Positions 1-9,270 of a DNA stretch of 64,000 nt are shown in pieces. A program made the translations under genes and the position numbers. The stretch is from assembly GCF_900141785.1 (NCBI RefSeq), contig NZ_FQYP01000014.1:1-64000 (forward strand), given 5' to 3'. Numbering within the stretch: the stretch's first letter is position 1; each line of letters begins with the position of its first letter. The stretch is from Aquimarina spongiae (GTDB lineage: Bacteria > Bacteroidota > Bacteroidia > Flavobacteriales > Flavobacteriaceae). The notes beneath the pieces were generated by a model that worked only from the letters and a program-made list of their open reading frames with translations, ran no database searches and had not been told where the DNA came from.

Positions 1-1
1 C

Positions 2-3000
2 GTAGGGGAGGTCGTTACCTTTACTCTTACCATTACCAACGATGGACCGGATGATGCCTCAGGAGTCGATATACAAGATATCGTACCAGATGGATATAGT
101 AATATCACAAACATCAGTGCTCCAGGTAGTGAAACTGCAGGAACAATCACATGGGCGTCGCAAGCAGTAACTACAACGACTCCACTAGTACTTACTTTTG
201 ATGCAACCGTAGATGCACCAACGGGTACTGCCAATGAATATCTAAATGTAGCACTCATAACTGATAGTGATCAGTTTGATCCCGATAGTGATCCTGCTAC
301 GGATAATACCGTAGATGATAACGGTGATGGAATACCGGATGATGATGAAGATACAGCAGTAGTAACCCCACAAGCAGCGGACTTAAGTATCGCTAAAAGT
401 ATTGATAATACAAGCCCTAATGTTGGAGATACAGTAACATTTACCTTAGTGATAACTAATGCCGGTCCAGATCCTGCCACGGGTGTAGCCGTAGAAGACA
501 TATTGCCTAACGGGTTTACCTTGGTGAGTGTAGCAGCTCCTGGTACAGCAGACATTCCGAATAATACAGCAAACTGGACAACACTTAGCGTACCTGCTAA
601 TAACGGTAGCGTAACACTTACCTATACCGCAACGGTTAACGCTCCTGGAGTTGGAGTCAACTATACCAACGCAGCGCAAATTACAGCCAGTGATCAGTTT
701 GATCCTGATAGTGATCCTACAGCAGACGAAACTGTAGACGATAATGGAGATGGAATACCTGATGATGATGAAGATGCCATTACTATACCGCCAGCAACAG
801 CAGATCTATCTTTAACAAAAACAGTAGTTGATGGTGATTTAACTCCATTAATAGGACAGGAAATCACATTCCAAATACAGGTATTTAATGATGGTCCTCA
901 AGATGCTACAGGGGTAGAAGTTACTGATGTATTGCCTTCCGGATACGATTTCGTCCTTTTCAGCTCAACAGAAGGGACTTATAACGAAACTACTGGTATT
1001 TGGACTCTTGGTAATATTGCTAGTGGTACTTCGGAAACCTTACTGATAGATGTACTGGTGAACCCAACAGGAGATTATTTAAACGTAGCTCAGATCACAA
1101 ATTCTGATGTTTTTGATATTGATTCTGCTCCTAACAATGATGATGGAGATCAAAGTGAAGATGATGAAGACAATGCAGTTGTAACTCCAGTCGCTCCAAT
1201 ATCTGATCTTTCGCTTACCAAAATTGTTGTAGATGGGGACACTACTCCGCTTATTGGTTCCGAAATTACGTTTCAGATTACCATTACAAATGATGGACCA
1301 CAGGATGCCACTGGTGTGGAAGTGACCGACCTGCTACCTTCAGGCTACGACTTTGTTTTATTTAGTTCTACCGTTGGTGGTTATAATGAAACTAACGGTA
1401 TTTGGACTGTTGGTAACATTGCTAACGGGACCTCAGAAACCTTATTAATTGATGCTTTAGTAAATCCAACAGGCGACTATTTAAATATTGCTCAAGTAAC
1501 AGCATCAGACGTGTTAGATTCGGATTCGGCACCAAACAATGATGATGGTGATCAAAGTGAGGATGATGAAGACAATGCAATAGTTACTCCTGTTGCATCT
1601 AGTGCTGACTTATCTTTAGTTAAAACAGTTGTGGATGGAGATACTATGCCTGCAATCGGAACAGAAATTACCTTTCAGATTACAGTATCAAATGACGGGC
1701 CGCAAGATGCTACCGGAGTTGAAGTTACAGACTTGTTACCCTCTGGATTTGATTTCATTCTTTTCAGTTCATCGACTGGAAGCTATGACGAAAATACTGG
1801 GATATGGACCTTGGGTAATATTGCTAGTGGAACTTCAGAAACACTCTTGATTGATGTTTTGGTGAATACAACCGGAGATTATCTAAATGTTGCTGAAATT
1901 TCGGCATCAGATATTATGGATCCTGACTCTACTCCAGGTAATGATGATGGTGACCAAAGCGAAGATGATGAAGATAACCAATTGATCACTCCAGTGGATG
2001 CCATTGCAGACTTAGTACTAGAAAAAACAGTAGTGGATAATGATATTACTCCAAATGTTGGAGACGAGATTACATTCCAAATAACGGTTACCAACAATGG
2101 TCCTGATGTAGCAACCAACGTAGAAGTTGTTGACCAACTCCCAATTGGATTCGATTTCATCCTCTTCAGTGCTACTTCTGGAACATACGATGAAACCACC
2201 GGGGTATGGAATGTAGGAACTATCCCCAACGGAAGAACACAAACACTATTTATAGATGTATTAGTAAATACTCCAACTGGTACTCCAAACGAGTATATCA
2301 ACGTTGCAGAAGTGACAGCTAGTGATCAATTAGATCCTAACAGTACCCCAGGGAACAATGATCTTTCTGAAAATGACCAAGATGATATTCAAGTATTTGT
2401 AGAACGTGCAGATTTAAGTTTAGACAAGTCGGTAAGCAATGTAAATGCAAATGTTGGTGAAGTTATAACTTTCACACTGCAGATAAACAACGCTGGACCG
2501 GATATCGCAACTGGAGTTGCAGTACAGGATATTGTACCTATTGGATACAGTAATATCACAAATATAAGTAATGGTGGTACTCTGGTGGGCAATGTTATTG
2601 ATTGGACAGGATTGACTGTAGACACAGGTGGTTTGTTTGTGACCTATCAAGCAACCGTGAATCTCCCTACTCTAGAGGACGGAGAATATCTCAATATTGC
2701 TCAAATTACCGCAAGTGATCAATTTGATCCGAATAGTACCCCTAATAATGATGATGGAGATCAAAGTGAAGATGATGAAGACAGTTCATTTATTGAAACT
2801 CCTGTAACCGATATTCAAGTTACTAAAACGGTTAGTGATCCTAATCCTGCCATTGGAGATGTAATAGTGTTTACTATAACCGCTAACAACTTGGGGTCTT
2901 TGGACGCAACCTCTATCGAAATCTTGGATCGACTCCCTACTGGTTATCGATTTGAGTCTTCGACGGCTACTTCAGGAACTTATAATGAAGTATCAGGAAT

Positions 3001-3448
3001 ATGGACGCTTCCTTTAGTTACAGGTAACAGCTCTCAAACGCTCGAAATAACGGTAGAAGTCCTAGATATTGATGATTACGTGAATATTGCTTCCCTTATC
3101 TCTTTGGATCAGGTTGATGCAAACTCAGACAACGATGAAGATCAGGTTACTATAGACACAATTTGTTTAACCGTATTCAATGAGTTTTCTCCAAACAATG
3201 ATGGAGTGAATGACACCTTTGTTATCGATTGTATTGATAGATTTCCTAACAACAAACTTATCATTTACAATAGATGGGGTAATATCGTATATCAAAAAGA
3301 GGGATATGATAACTCTTTTGACGGAACTTCAAATGGTAGAGCAGTTTTATATACTGAAGAAAAACTTCCAGTAGGAACGTACTATTACATTTTGGATTTA
3401 GGCAATGGTAGTCCAACCCGAGCCGGATGGTTATACATTAACAGATAA
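2..3448 (+). CDS. DUF11-repeat surface protein with T9SS type B C-terminal domain (5' end outside window)
   Basis: The frame is open from base 2, so the gene begins before the window; an internal ATG at 449 is not the true start. The visible 1148 residues hold about eight DUF11 (Ig-like) repeats, each opening with a motif like ADLSLTKTVVDGD and carrying NDGPQDATGVEV plus a LPSGYDF-like segment. Between repeats lie very acidic linkers such as NNDDGDQSEDDEDN that look able to bind calcium (inference). The last ~90 residues (from FNEFSPNNDGVNDTF to AGWLYINR) are the gliding-motility-associated C-terminal domain, the type B T9SS sorting signal. The protein is therefore expected to be exported and displayed as an adhesin. 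The PorP/SprF gene 3' of it is the known partner type for such cargo. The repeats are related but diverged at DNA level. Confidence 0.9.
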   Translation, partial: VGEVVTFTLTITNDGPDDASGVDIQDIVPDGYSNITNISAPGSETAGTITWASQAVTTTTPLVLTFDATVDAPTGTANEYLNVALITDSDQFDPDSDPATDNTVDDNGDGIPDDDEDTAVVTPQAADLSIAKSIDNTSPNVGDTVTFTLVITNAGPDPATGVAVEDILPNGFTLVSVAAPGTADIPNNTANWTTLSVPANNGSVTLTYTATVNAPGVGVNYTNAAQITASDQFDPDSDPTADETVDDNGDGIPDDDEDAITIPPATADLSLTKTVVDGDLTPLIGQEITFQIQVFNDGPQDATGVEVTDVLPSGYDFVLFSSTEGTYNETTGIWTLGNIASGTSETLLIDVLVNPTGDYLNVAQITNSDVFDIDSAPNNDDGDQSEDDEDNAVVTPVAPISDLSLTKIVVDGDTTPLIGSEITFQITITNDGPQDATGVEVTDLLPSGYDFVLFSSTVGGYNETNGIWTVGNIANGTSETLLIDALVNPTGDYLNIAQVTASDVLDSDSAPNNDDGDQSEDDEDNAIVTPVASSADLSLVKTVVDGDTMPAIGTEITFQITVSNDGPQDATGVEVTDLLPSGFDFILFSSSTGSYDENTGIWTLGNIASGTSETLLIDVLVNTTGDYLNVAEISASDIMDPDSTPGNDDGDQSEDDEDNQLITPVDAIADLVLEKTVVDNDITPNVGDEITFQITVTNNGPDVATNVEVVDQLPIGFDFILFSATSGTYDETTGVWNVGTIPNGRTQTLFIDVLVNTPTGTPNEYINVAEVTASDQLDPNSTPGNNDLSENDQDDIQVFVERADLSLDKSVSNVNANVGEVITFTLQINNAGPDIATGVAVQDIVPIGYSNITNISNGGTLVGNVIDWTGLTVDTGGLFVTYQATVNLPTLEDGEYLNIAQITASDQFDPNSTPNNDDGDQSEDDEDSSFIETPVTDIQVTKTVSDPNPAIGDVIVFTITANNLGSLDATSIEILDRLPTGYRFESSTATSGTYNEVSGIWTLPLVTGNSSQTLEITVEVLDIDDYVNIASLISLDQVDANSDNDEDQVTIDTICLTVFNEFSPNNDGVNDTFVIDCIDRFPNNKLIIYNRWGNIVYQKEGYDNSFDGTSNGRAVLYTEEKLPVGTYYYILDLGNGSPTRAGWLYINR

Positions 3449-3514
3449 ATCTACCTATCGATGCGAAAAAATATAAAAAAAGAAGATCTACTTATAAAAA
3501 ATTTGACGAAAGCA

Positions 3515-4432
3515 ATGAATACAGCCATTAGAAAAAACATAGGGATTGTTATTGTATTCCTTTCATTTTGTGTACATGCCCAACAAGATCCACAATTTAC
3601 GCAGTATATGTACAATACACTAAGTGTAAACTCTGCATATGCTGGATCTAGAGGTAACTTCAATGCCATAGGAATCCATCGTTCTCAATGGGTAGGGATC
3701 GAAGGCGCACCAAGAACACAAACATTTACATTGGATTCTCCTATCGGTAAAAAAGTAGGTTTAGGATTGTCGGTCATTAATGATCAAATAGGACCTGCAG
3801 ATGAGTTTTATCTTGATGTTAATTTTTCATATACGATCCAGGCTTCTTTAACTCATAAACTATCTTTTGGTGTTAAAGGTGGAGGAAGGCTTTTTAATAT
3901 TGACTGGACACGGGGACAAGCTCAAAACCCTGATATTCTATTTCAGCAAAATATCAATAATAAATTTCTACCTACGGTTGGTGCAGGTTTATATTTGCAC
4001 AGTGAAAGAAGTTATTTAGGGATCTCCATTCCTAACTTTTTTACCGATCAACATTATGATGATATTCAGCAATCACTGGCATCAGAACGTTTACACTTTT
4101 TCTTAATTGGAGGGCTAGTATTTGATATCAATACAGATATTAAATTTAAACCTGCCTTTTTACTCAAACACGTAGTAGGAGCGCCATTAATAGTTGATCT
4201 ATCGGCAAACTTTATGTTCTACGACAAATTTAGATTAGGTGCTGCATATAGATGGGATGATTCATTTAGTGGTTTAGCTGGATTTCAGGTTTCTCCCACA
4301 CTGTTAATAGGATATGCCTACGATTACACAACTACAGAGTTACAACGATTTACCACAGGTAGTCATGAAATCATGGTTCGTTTTGAACTTATTTCTTCTG
4401 AAAAGAGATTAAAATCACCTAGGTTCTTTTAA
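3515..4432 (+). CDS. PorP/SprF family T9SS membrane protein
   Basis: This 305-residue protein belongs to the PorP/SprF family of outer-membrane proteins. Family knowledge says SprF-like proteins help secrete or attach type B T9SS cargo, such as the product of the gene just upstream. The hallmark N-terminus QQDPQFTQYMYNTLSVNSAY follows a signal peptide (MNTAIRKNIGIVIVFLSFCVHA). I chose the ATG at 3515 because it gives a normal signal peptide; the ATG at 3461 would add 18 charged residues ahead of it. The remainder has the alternating pattern of a beta-barrel (GLGLSVINDQIGP, AAYRWDDSFSGLAGFQ). It starts 66 bases after the adhesin stop and ends 10 bases before the OmpA gene, so the three are probably one operon. 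Confidence 0.9.
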   Translation: MNTAIRKNIGIVIVFLSFCVHAQQDPQFTQYMYNTLSVNSAYAGSRGNFNAIGIHRSQWVGIEGAPRTQTFTLDSPIGKKVGLGLSVINDQIGPADEFYLDVNFSYTIQASLTHKLSFGVKGGGRLFNIDWTRGQAQNPDILFQQNINNKFLPTVGAGLYLHSERSYLGISIPNFFTDQHYDDIQQSLASERLHFFLIGGLVFDINTDIKFKPAFLLKHVVGAPLIVDLSANFMFYDKFRLGAAYRWDDSFSGLAGFQVSPTLLIGYAYDYTTTELQRFTTGSHEIMVRFELISSEKRLKSPRFF

Positions 4433-4442
4433 AATAAATCAA

Positions 4443-6395
4443 ATGAAATATATTTTTACAATAAGCATAATAGTACTTAGCACTTTTGTTGGTAACGCTC
4501 AAAAGAAATACAAACGAGCTGATGATTTATTTGACAAAATGTGGTATATCGAAGCTGCCAAAGAATATGAATCCGCTATAGATCAAGGTGATATATCTTC
4601 AGAAGTCTTTCAGAAAGCAGGAGATGCCTACTACTTCAATACGGATATGGAAGGAGCATATAAATGGTATGATCGATTAATTTCAGAATATCCAAAAGAA
4701 GTAGATGCCGAATATATTTTTAGATATGCCCATGCGTTGCAAGGGATAGGAGAATATAAACAAGCCAAAAAATGGATGAAAAAATTCTCTGAAAAAGCCA
4801 AAAATGAAGATCCCAGAGCTGAAAAATATTCACAAAATAAAATCACTGTAGAGGATATCTTGGATATCGAACCTCAATTTACATTAAGAAATCTGGATAT
4901 CAATACTGAATATTCAGACTTTGGACCGATGTACTATAAAGATCAACTAGTATATTCTTCTGCCATAGATTCATCATACTATGAAGAAAGAAGATACCAT
5001 TGGAATGAACAACCTTTCTTGAGTCTGTATTTGGGTAGAATCAATCCGTTGCAAACCGATGTAACGCTGATCGAAGAGTTTAGCGAAGAAATCAACACCC
5101 GATATCATGAAGCTACGGTTTCATTTTCTCTTGATGAAAGAAAAATCTACTTTACCAGAAACAATTATGATGGCAATTTAGGACGAGATCAGGACGGTGT
5201 TAATCATCTCAAATTGTATAGTGCTGTTTTAAAAGAAGATGAGGACGGAAATACAATTTGGGAGGATATAAAAGAGCTACCGTTCAACAGTGATGATTAT
5301 TCTGTAGGGCATCCAGCAGTTAGCCCCGATGGAAAGCAGTTATATTTTGTGTCAGACATGCCAGGGTCGATAGGTGCTACGGATATTTTTGTTGTGGACA
5401 TACTGGAAAATGACCAATACTCTCAACCACGTAACTTAGGAAATGATATCAATACCTATGGACGTGAAATGTTCCCTTATATTACTGGCAACAGGCTTTA
5501 TTTTGCCTCTGATGGACATTTGGGATTAGGAGGATTAGATGTTTTTCAAGCTGATTATGTTATAGAAAATGTTTTTAATACCCCAATTAACTTGGGCGCT
5601 CCTCTGAACAGTAAACTAGATGATTTTGGGTTTATAATCAAGGAAGACCTTAATACAGGTTTTGTATGTTCAAACAGAAAATCAGGAAAAGGGGATGATG
5701 ACATTTATTCTTTTGAACGTACTCCTATTGAAACGTGTACCCAAAATGTATTTGGATATCTTTCCAATGTAAAAACAGGAGAAAAAATTTCTGGTGTAAC
5801 TGTCAGTCTTTTCTCCAAAAATGGAGAGAAAATAGAGGAAGCGATCACTGGAGTAAATGGTGATTACAATTTTGTTACTCCTGTAGGCTGCTCCGAAAAG
5901 TATAAAGTAACCGCTATAAAAAAGGGATACACCTCAAATTCTAAAGATTTTGAAACCTCCTCTATTACCGGTAAAACAGAGGTACCTCTAGGCCTAGATA
6001 CCGTAGATGAGTTAATCGTAGAAGAAAATGGTCAACTTAAAATAAAAATTGGGATTATTTACTTTGATTTAGACAAATCCTTTATCAGAAATGATGCGGC
6101 TATAGAACTCAATAAAATAGTCTTACTAATGACGCAATATCCCAAAATGAAAATCAAGGTTGAATCTCATACTGATTCCAGGTCACCTGATGATTATAAT
6201 TTATCCCTTTCGGATCGCAGAGCTAAATCTACTAAAGCCTATTTAGCATCACAAGGTATTAATGGCGATCGCATAGAAAGTGCCATTGGGTATGGAGAAA
6301 CTCAATTGATTAACAATTGCACGAATGATATACCCTGCTCTGAAGCGGATCATCAGCTTAATAGAAGGTCTGAGTTTATTATTACGAAAATATGA
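4443..6395 (+). CDS. OmpA family protein with TPR, PD40-like and regulatory-fold domains
   Basis: 650 residues with a signal peptide (MKYIFTISIIVLSTFVGNAQ). Domain order: TPR-like helices (~25-125), a PD40/WD40-like beta-propeller (~150-430; repeats such as AVSPDGKQLYFVSDMPG and RLYFASDGHLGLGG), a carboxypeptidase-regulatory-like fold (~435-510; NVKTGEKISGVTVSLFS), and a C-terminal OmpA peptidoglycan-binding domain (~535-650; VESHTDSRSPDDYNLSLSDRRA). This architecture commonly follows PorP/SprF genes in flavobacteria and probably anchors the cell-surface machinery to peptidoglycan in the periplasm (family-based inference). It is the last gene of the adhesin cassette; a strong hairpin lies about 100 bases downstream. 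Confidence 0.88.
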   Translation: MKYIFTISIIVLSTFVGNAQKKYKRADDLFDKMWYIEAAKEYESAIDQGDISSEVFQKAGDAYYFNTDMEGAYKWYDRLISEYPKEVDAEYIFRYAHALQGIGEYKQAKKWMKKFSEKAKNEDPRAEKYSQNKITVEDILDIEPQFTLRNLDINTEYSDFGPMYYKDQLVYSSAIDSSYYEERRYHWNEQPFLSLYLGRINPLQTDVTLIEEFSEEINTRYHEATVSFSLDERKIYFTRNNYDGNLGRDQDGVNHLKLYSAVLKEDEDGNTIWEDIKELPFNSDDYSVGHPAVSPDGKQLYFVSDMPGSIGATDIFVVDILENDQYSQPRNLGNDINTYGREMFPYITGNRLYFASDGHLGLGGLDVFQADYVIENVFNTPINLGAPLNSKLDDFGFIIKEDLNTGFVCSNRKSGKGDDDIYSFERTPIETCTQNVFGYLSNVKTGEKISGVTVSLFSKNGEKIEEAITGVNGDYNFVTPVGCSEKYKVTAIKKGYTSNSKDFETSSITGKTEVPLGLDTVDELIVEENGQLKIKIGIIYFDLDKSFIRNDAAIELNKIVLLMTQYPKMKIKVESHTDSRSPDDYNLSLSDRRAKSTKAYLASQGINGDRIESAIGYGETQLINNCTNDIPCSEADHQLNRRSEFIITKI

Positions 6396-6499
6396 TTTTA
6401 TCTTTCAACACATGGGGAGCTATTTTTGCAGAAATACCCAAACAGAAACAGGGTATCTTTACCTCACTGGAAGATAGCAGCATCTAGAAAATAAAAAAC

Positions 6500-6530
6500 G
6501 GTCCTTTTGAAAATCAAAAGGACCATTTTT
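6500..6530. terminator. Bidirectional intrinsic terminator
   Basis: A perfect 11-bp stem (6500-6510 with 6514-6524, loop AAA) is flanked by an A-run on the left and a T-run on the right, so it can act on both strands. It sits between the OmpA gene (plus) and the 3' end of tRNA-Leu (minus), as expected for convergent genes. Confidence 0.8.
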
Positions 6531-6531
6531 G

Positions 6532-6613
6532 TACTCAAGGTGGGAATCGAACCCACACTCCCGAAGGAACTGGATTTTGAATCCAGCGCGTCTACCAATT
6601 CCGCCACTTGAGC
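6532..6613 (-). tRNA. tRNA-Leu (anticodon CAA)
   Basis: The reverse strand reads as an 82-nt class II tRNA. The acceptor stem GCTCAAG pairs with CTTGAGT, the D-arm has GGTAGACGCGC, and the anticodon stem-loop CTGGA-TTCAAAA-TCCAG gives anticodon CAA (reads UUG, Leu). A long variable arm (TTCCTTCGGGAGT) and the T-arm GGGTTCGATTCCC follow, and the discriminator base is A. CCA is not encoded. The long variable arm and the G at position 1 fit leucine. Confidence 0.95.
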
Positions 6614-6635
6614 AATTTGGTATTGAATTGGACGG

Positions 6636-6670
6636 CAAAATTAAAAAAATATTTATTCCCTACCAGCAAA
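6636..6670 (-). promoter_or_regulatory. Predicted promoter of tRNA-Leu
   Basis: On the minus strand TTTG (6667-6670) is followed after 23 bp by TAATTTTG (6636-6643), matching the Bacteroidota -33/-7 pattern with a slightly long spacer. Transcription would begin near 6629, about 16 nt before the mature tRNA. Confidence 0.5.
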
Positions 6671-6708
6671 TAAGTAATAAAATAAGCAGGAGAGTTAAAA
6701 TAAATTTT

Positions 6709-6716
6709 TAAATTTG
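6709..6716 (+). promoter_or_regulatory. Predicted -7 element upstream of prs
   Basis: TAAATTTG matches the Bacteroidota -7 consensus TAnnTTTG. No TTG is seen at the expected -33 distance. The implied start near 6723 lies downstream of the first possible in-frame ATG (6714), which supports the ATG at 6771 as the prs start. Confidence 0.4.
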
Positions 6717-6770
6717 CACCTTGTTTTTCAAAAGTTAGTTTTAACTCATTACAATACAACATTTTACCCT

Positions 6771-7712
6771 ATGCCACCCGTAAACACTGAAGCAAAATTT
6801 TTTGCGTGTAATCAAAGTACAGAACTTGCAGAAAAAATAGTAACCGCTTACGGTGCAGAATTGGGAAATGTGATTACGTCCACATATAGCGATGGCGAGT
6901 TTCAACCTTCTTTTGAAGAATCGGTAAGAGGATCTCGAGTATTTATCATTGGATCTACGCATCCAAACTCTGATCACCTTATGGAAATGCTATTGATGCT
7001 GGATGCTGCAAAAAGAGCGTCAGCCAGACATATTACCGCAGTATTACCTTATTATGGGTGGGCGCGACAGGATAGAAAAGATAAACCTAGAGTTCCTATT
7101 GCTGCAAAATTGATTGCCAAAATGCTTGAAACAGCAGGAGCAACAAGAATCATCACCATGGATCTACATGCCGATCAGATTCAGGGATTCTTTGAAAAAC
7201 CAGTGGATCACCTGTATGCTTCTACGATTTTCTTGCCTTATTTGCAATCACTAAAGCTGGATGATTTGACTGTTGCATCTCCGGATATGGGAGGTTCCAA
7301 AAGAGCCTACGCCTATTCAAAAGCATTAAAAAGCGATGTAGTTATTTGTTATAAGCAACGTGCCAAAGCCAATGTGATTTCGCACATGGAATTGATTGGA
7401 GATGTAACCGGGAAGAATGTAGTATTAGTAGATGATATGGTAGATACTGCGGGGACATTGACTAAGGCAGCAGATTTGATGATGGAAAGAGGAGCAAAAA
7501 GTGTAAGAGCGATTTGTACTCACCCAATTTTATCAGGTAGCGCTTATGACCGATTAAATGACTCAAAACTAGAAGAGTTAATCGTAACAGATTCGATTCC
7601 TCTAAAACAACAAAGTGATAAAATTAGAGTGGTTAGCTGTGCAAATTTATTTGCCGATGTGATGCACCGAGTGCACCATAACGAGTCGATCAGCTCTAAG
7701 TTTATAATGTAA
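6771..7712 (+). CDS. prs: Ribose-phosphate pyrophosphokinase (PRPP synthetase)
   Basis: This 313-residue cytoplasmic enzyme makes PRPP from ribose 5-phosphate and ATP for nucleotide, histidine and tryptophan synthesis. Visible family motifs are the metal/ATP-binding DLHADQIQGFF (near residue 131) and the PRPP-binding loop VDDMVDTAGT (near residue 220). The length is normal when translation starts at ATG 6771 (MPPVNTEAKFF); a longer frame from 6714 would begin inside the predicted promoter. rplY follows after 24 bases, so the two are probably cotranscribed, a common flavobacterial arrangement. Confidence 0.96.
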   Translation: MPPVNTEAKFFACNQSTELAEKIVTAYGAELGNVITSTYSDGEFQPSFEESVRGSRVFIIGSTHPNSDHLMEMLLMLDAAKRASARHITAVLPYYGWARQDRKDKPRVPIAAKLIAKMLETAGATRIITMDLHADQIQGFFEKPVDHLYASTIFLPYLQSLKLDDLTVASPDMGGSKRAYAYSKALKSDVVICYKQRAKANVISHMELIGDVTGKNVVLVDDMVDTAGTLTKAADLMMERGAKSVRAICTHPILSGSAYDRLNDSKLEELIVTDSIPLKQQSDKIRVVSCANLFADVMHRVHHNESISSKFIM

Positions 7713-7736
7713 ATTAATAATATATAAATTTTTAAA

Positions 7737-8360
7737 ATGAAATCATTAACAATCAACGCATCTCAAAGAGAAAGCGTGGGCAAGAAAGCAACTAAAGCCC
7801 TACGTAATGCTGGACAGGTACCTTGTGTGATCTATGGTGGAGACACTATTGTACACTTTGCAGCTCCAGAAATTGCTTTCAAAGACTTAGTGTACACTCC
7901 AGACGTTCATACCGTGGTAGTAGCGTTGGATAATGGCACAAAAATAAACGCGATCTTACAGGATATCCAATTTCACCCTGTAACCGATAAAATTTTACAC
8001 ATCGATTTCGTTCAAATCTTCGACGACAAGGCCATCACTATGGAAATTCCTTTCAGAACGGTTGGTAACTCTCGTGGTGTAAGAAATGGTGGTGTATTGC
8101 GTTTCAACCTTAGACGTATCAAAGTAAAAGGTCTTGCTGCCAACCTTCCTGATGTTATCGAAGGAGATATCACAGAGCTAAAAATTGGAAACAAATTATA
8201 TGTAACCGATGTAGCAAGCGATGACTTTACGATTCTACACCCAGATAACACTGTAATTTGCCAGGTGAAAACTTCTCGTAACGCGGTTGCGGAAGAAGAA
8301 GAGGAAGAAGAAGGTGAAGCACCAGCTGCAGAAGCTACTGAAGCTGCTAGCGAAGCTTAA
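7737..8360 (+). CDS. rplY: 50S ribosomal protein L25/general stress protein Ctc
   Basis: This 207-residue protein has the two-domain L25/TL5/CTC form. The N-terminal 5S rRNA-binding domain covers ~1-92 (MKSLTINASQRESVGKKATK, PCVIYGG), and a beta-rich C-terminal domain follows (FHPVTDKILHIDFVQIFDDK, LNLRRIKVKGLAANLPD). It ends in an acidic Glu/Ala-rich tail (EEEEEEEGEAPAAEATEA) that is typical of Bacteroidota homologues. It binds 5S rRNA in the large subunit. It lies 24 bases after prs and is followed by a clear terminator. Confidence 0.95.
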   Translation: MKSLTINASQRESVGKKATKALRNAGQVPCVIYGGDTIVHFAAPEIAFKDLVYTPDVHTVVVALDNGTKINAILQDIQFHPVTDKILHIDFVQIFDDKAITMEIPFRTVGNSRGVRNGGVLRFNLRRIKVKGLAANLPDVIEGDITELKIGNKLYVTDVASDDFTILHPDNTVICQVKTSRNAVAEEEEEEEGEAPAAEATEAASEA

Positions 8361-8382
8361 TCATCTCTCATTGATAAAGTAT

Positions 8383-8417
8383 AAAAGCATCCTGATCAAT
8401 TTCGGGATGCTTTTTTT
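8383..8417 (+). terminator. Intrinsic terminator after rplY
   Basis: AAAAGCATCC (8383-8392) pairs with GGATGCTTTT (8405-8414) across a 12-nt loop, followed by a T-run to 8417. It ends the prs-rplY transcript. Confidence 0.85.
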
Positions 8418-8435
8418 ATTTTTGTTACGATTATT

Positions 8436-8575
8436 GAGGGGTGCCCTCCGTTGCACTTCGGTCGGGCTATCCGTTTTTACTCCTCGATTATTCGCCCTTC
8501 GAGAGCACTTGGACAGACTCAATGTTGAACCCTAGGGCATATAATCTACGGGGTAATCACTACTATCCCTCACCC
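8436..8575. repeat. Possible interspersed extragenic element (REP-like)
   Basis: This non-coding stretch is more GC-rich than its surroundings. It carries a GAGGG-gtg-CCCTC hairpin at the left, the segment TCGGGCTATCCG, and ends in CTACTATCCCTCACCC. Sequences bounded by such GGGCTATCCG and CTATCCCTCAC segments recur between genes in flavobacterial genomes as I recall them. Only one copy is present here, so the repeat status is not shown by this window. It separates the rplY terminator from pth and has no convincing ORF. Confidence 0.35.
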
Positions 8576-8589
8576 AAAAAAAGAACAAT

Positions 8590-9219
8590 ATGATTTCTGT
8601 TTTTAGAAAACTATTTTCAAAAGAGAAAAGAGAAATCCAGGAAGAAGATCCAATGAAAAAATTTCTTGTCGCTGGTTTGGGAAATATTGGTCCCAAATAT
8701 CACAATACTCGCCATAATATCGGTTTTAAAATTCTAGATGCGCTAGCAAAAGAAGAAGCACTAACTTTTGAAACCAAAAAGTTAGGAGATCTTGCGCTCT
8801 ACAAACATAAAGGACGTAGTATTATTCTTTTAAAGCCAAACACCTATATGAATCTGAGCGGTAAGGCCGTTCGCTACTGGTTAGAAAAAGAAAAAGTACC
8901 GGTAGAAAATCTTTTGGTAGTTACCGATGATATCAATATTCCATTTGGTACGATCCGTCTTAAAGCCAAAGGCAGTGCAGGAGGACATAACGGGCTTAAA
9001 GATATCGAAGCACAACTACGGACCTCAAAATACGCTAGATTTAGATTTGGAGTAGGTGCAGAATTTAGCAAAGGACGACAAGTAGATTATGTATTGGGCG
9101 AATGGAATGAAGAAGAAAACAGCGCCATGCCCGAACGAATTGAAAAAGGCATCGGACTCATCAAGTCGTTTGCAACGGCTGGTTTAGCCAATACGATGAA
9201 CATCTTTAACGGAAAATAA
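8590..9219 (+). CDS. pth: Peptidyl-tRNA hydrolase
   Basis: Hydrolyses the ester bond of peptidyl-tRNA released from stalled ribosomes. The protein has 209 residues with the family motifs GLGNIGPKYHNTRHNIGF (catalytic His at residue 42), LLKPNTYMNLSGKAV and DDINIPFGTIRLKAKGSAGG HNGLKD. There are two possible starts. The ATG at 8590 adds a 21-residue Lys/Glu-rich extension (MISVFRKLFSKEKRE) that I believe recurs in flavobacterial homologues, so I keep it; the ATG at 8653 (MKKFLVAGLGN) would give the classical length. Confidence 0.95.
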   Translation: MISVFRKLFSKEKREIQEEDPMKKFLVAGLGNIGPKYHNTRHNIGFKILDALAKEEALTFETKKLGDLALYKHKGRSIILLKPNTYMNLSGKAVRYWLEKEKVPVENLLVVTDDINIPFGTIRLKAKGSAGGHNGLKDIEAQLRTSKYARFRFGVGAEFSKGRQVDYVLGEWNEEENSAMPERIEKGIGLIKSFATAGLANTMNIFNGK

Positions 9220-9270
9220 AGAAATGTATACCAACATTTCCGTAATTTTATACTTCAAAAACTTTACTTC

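Noticed and set aside
449..3448. ATG at 449 as the start of the DUF11 adhesin gene
   Set aside because: The same frame is open with clear DUF11 sequence from base 2, so the gene begins before the window.
6529..6711. Open frame across the tRNA-Leu gene
   Set aside because: It is a translation of the reverse complement of the tRNA and its promoter.
8287..8535. Open frame over the end of rplY, Lys/Leu-rich
   Set aside because: It is a frame shadow of the acidic rplY tail that runs through a terminator hairpin.
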